This document shows positions 62,883 through 64,000 of a stretch of 64,000 bases of DNA, in pieces (the stretch's first letter is position 1; each line of letters opens with the position of its first letter). Made by a program: the position numbers and the translations under genes. The notes beneath the pieces are model-generated. The model did no database searches and was not told the origin of the DNA. It saw nothing but the letters and a program-made list of their open reading frames with translations. The stretch covers positions 372,001 through 436,000 of the forward strand of contig CAVVDM010000006.1 in the NCBI GenBank assembly GCA_963746885.1. Direction: 5' to 3'. Source of the stretch: DATARH01 sp963746885. Its GTDB lineage: Bacteria; Pseudomonadota; Alphaproteobacteria; ATCC43930; CGMCC-115725.

Positions 62883-64000
62883 TCAACCCGCCTTGTGGAA
62901 AGCAGCGCCGAGCCGGGCCATCAGCGGCACGAAATCGGGGAAGCTCGTCGCGATCGGCCGGGCATCGTCGATCTGCACCGCTTCGCGCGCGGCCAGCCCG
63001 AGCACCAGGAACGCCATCGCCATGCGGTGATCGAGCCGGGTCGCGATCGCCCCGCCGCCTTTGGGGGGGCCGGGCGGAGGATTGCCGTCGCCCTCGACGA
63101 TCAAATCGTCGCCCTTCGACCGTCACCGTGACGCCGCAGCGCGCCAGCCCCTCGGCGATGCCGGCGAGGCGGTCGCTTTCCTTGACCCGCAGCTCGGCCA
63201 GGCCGCGCATCACCGTGCGGCCGCGGGCGCAGGCGGCGGCGACCGCGAGCACCGGGTATTCGTCGATCATCGACGGCGCACGGCCGGGCGGGATGTCGGC
63301 GGCGGTGAGCGGCCCCGACCGCACCCTCAGATCGGCGACCGGCTCGCCGCCGGCCTCGCGCCGGTTTTCCAGCGTGATGTCGGCGCCCATCTCGGCGAGG
63401 CAGGCGAAGAGGCCGGCGCGCGACGGGTTGAGCCCGACATTGGCGATCGTCACGTCGGAGCCGGGCACGATCAGCGCGGCGACGACCGGGAAGGCGGCCG
63501 AGGACGGATCGCCCGGCACAGTAATCGGCGCCGCTACCAGCTCGGGCTGGCCGGTGACCGTGATCCGCCGGCCGCCGTGCGGCAGCGGCTCGATCGCGAT
63601 CTGCGCGCCGAAATGGCCGAGCATGCGCTCGGTATGGTCGCGGCTGGGCAGCGGCTCGATGACGCTCGTCTCGCCCGGCGTGTTGAGCCCGGCGAGCAAT
63701 ACCGCCGACTTGACCTGGGCCGACGGCACCGGCAGCCGGTAGACGATCGGCACCGGGCTCATCGCGCCGGTTACCGCAAGCGGCAGGCGGCCGCCTTCGC
63801 GGCTGTGAAACAACGCGCCGAAGCGCGACAGCGGCTCGATGACGCGGCCCATCGGGCGGCGGCGCAGCGAGGCGTCGCCGGTGACGAAGGCGGTGAACGG
63901 GTGGGTCGCCAGGATGCCGAGCAGCAGCCGCGCCGAGGTTCCCGAATTGCCGAGTCGAGCACATCCTCAGGCTCGCCGAGGCCGCCGAGACCGACGCCGT
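62883..64000 (-). CDS. aroA: 3-phosphoshikimate 1-carboxyvinyltransferase (EPSP synthase), N-terminus outside window; two frameshifts near 63953 and 63115
   Basis: Shikimate-pathway enzyme joining shikimate-3-phosphate and phosphoenolpyruvate. Visible are NSGTSARLLLGILATHPF, GDASLRRRPMGRVIEPLSRF, VPSAQVKSAVLLAGLNTPGE, PGDPSSAAFPVVAALIVPGS and LRVKESDRLAGIAEGLARCG, ending FVPLMARLGAAFHKAG. The frame changes once by a missing base near 63953 and once by an extra base near 63115. The first roughly 80 residues lie beyond the window edge. It begins the aroA-cmk-rpsA order, here interrupted by DUF1326-DUF2182. Confidence 0.93.

Overview
The window is high-GC, densely packed bacterial DNA. It looks like an alphaproteobacterium, most plausibly Rhodospirillales-like. 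The evidence is two conserved gene orders: kdsD-lptC-lptA-lptB-rpoN-(hpf)-ptsN at 8.4-14.6 kb, and aroA-cmk-rpsA-ihfB-lapA-trpF-trpB-trpA-accD-folC at 52-64 kb. An Hsp20-DUF1150 pair, an NDUFA9-like protein and sarcosine oxidase genes fit the same group. The genus cannot be named from this sequence. I see no transposase, phage gene, CRISPR array or rRNA; there is one tRNA (Leu, CAG).

Layout. 0-8.4 kb: acetamidase, a translationally coupled pair of acyl-CoA dehydrogenases, a secreted cyclophilin, an NDUFA9-like protein, hemF, a Tim44-like protein, Hsp20/DUF1150 and a methyltransferase. 8.4-14.6 kb: the LPS-export and sigma-54 block, in which hpf is reduced to a 33-codon stub. 14.6-19.9 kb: RNase D-like protein, DoxX, tRNA-Leu, DUF1330, acyl-CoA dehydrogenase, a divergent VOC/MarR pair with an operator inside its promoter, nadX and a DUF4189 protein. 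20-31 kb: two catabolic groups, with VOC, ThuA-like, MmgE/PrpD, amidohydrolase and PQQ-like genes on the minus strand, divergent from a large acyl-CoA dehydrogenase and a DMT exporter. 31-38 kb: an LLM flavoenzyme with a serine-less alpha/beta hydrolase, then sarcosine oxidase soxB-D-A, with soxG cut off from soxA by an opposite-strand YbjQ/membrane-protein pair. 38-44 kb: AT-rich spacer, tlyA, and a second flavoenzyme operon (amine oxidase, LLM, amidohydrolase, VOC) plus a haloacid dehalogenase. 44-52 kb: lipoprotein, beta-barrel outer-membrane protein, DUF427, VOC proteins, a 30-bp perfect inverted repeat, FAD monooxygenase with DUF1326, and an M28-like protein. 52-64 kb: the conserved trp/accD/folC/rpsA/aroA block, interrupted by a GNAT gene and by a DUF2182-DUF1326 cassette.

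Function. The accessory regions are rich in acyl-CoA dehydrogenases, VOC proteins, flavin enzymes and amidohydrolases, which points to a soil or aquatic heterotroph degrading organic acids, methylated amines (sarcosine) and probably aromatic or cyclic compounds. The housekeeping blocks supply LPS transport, nitrogen/PTS control, haem, tryptophan, fatty-acid, folate and aromatic amino-acid synthesis.

Quality warning. Fourteen genes change reading frame internally, about 28 times in all, including essential genes (rpsA, cmk, accD, folC, aroA, lptA). By my count 25 of the 28 changes are one extra base. This is most simply residual insertion error in the assembly, so these genes are annotated as whole genes with the shift positions given rather than as pseudogenes.
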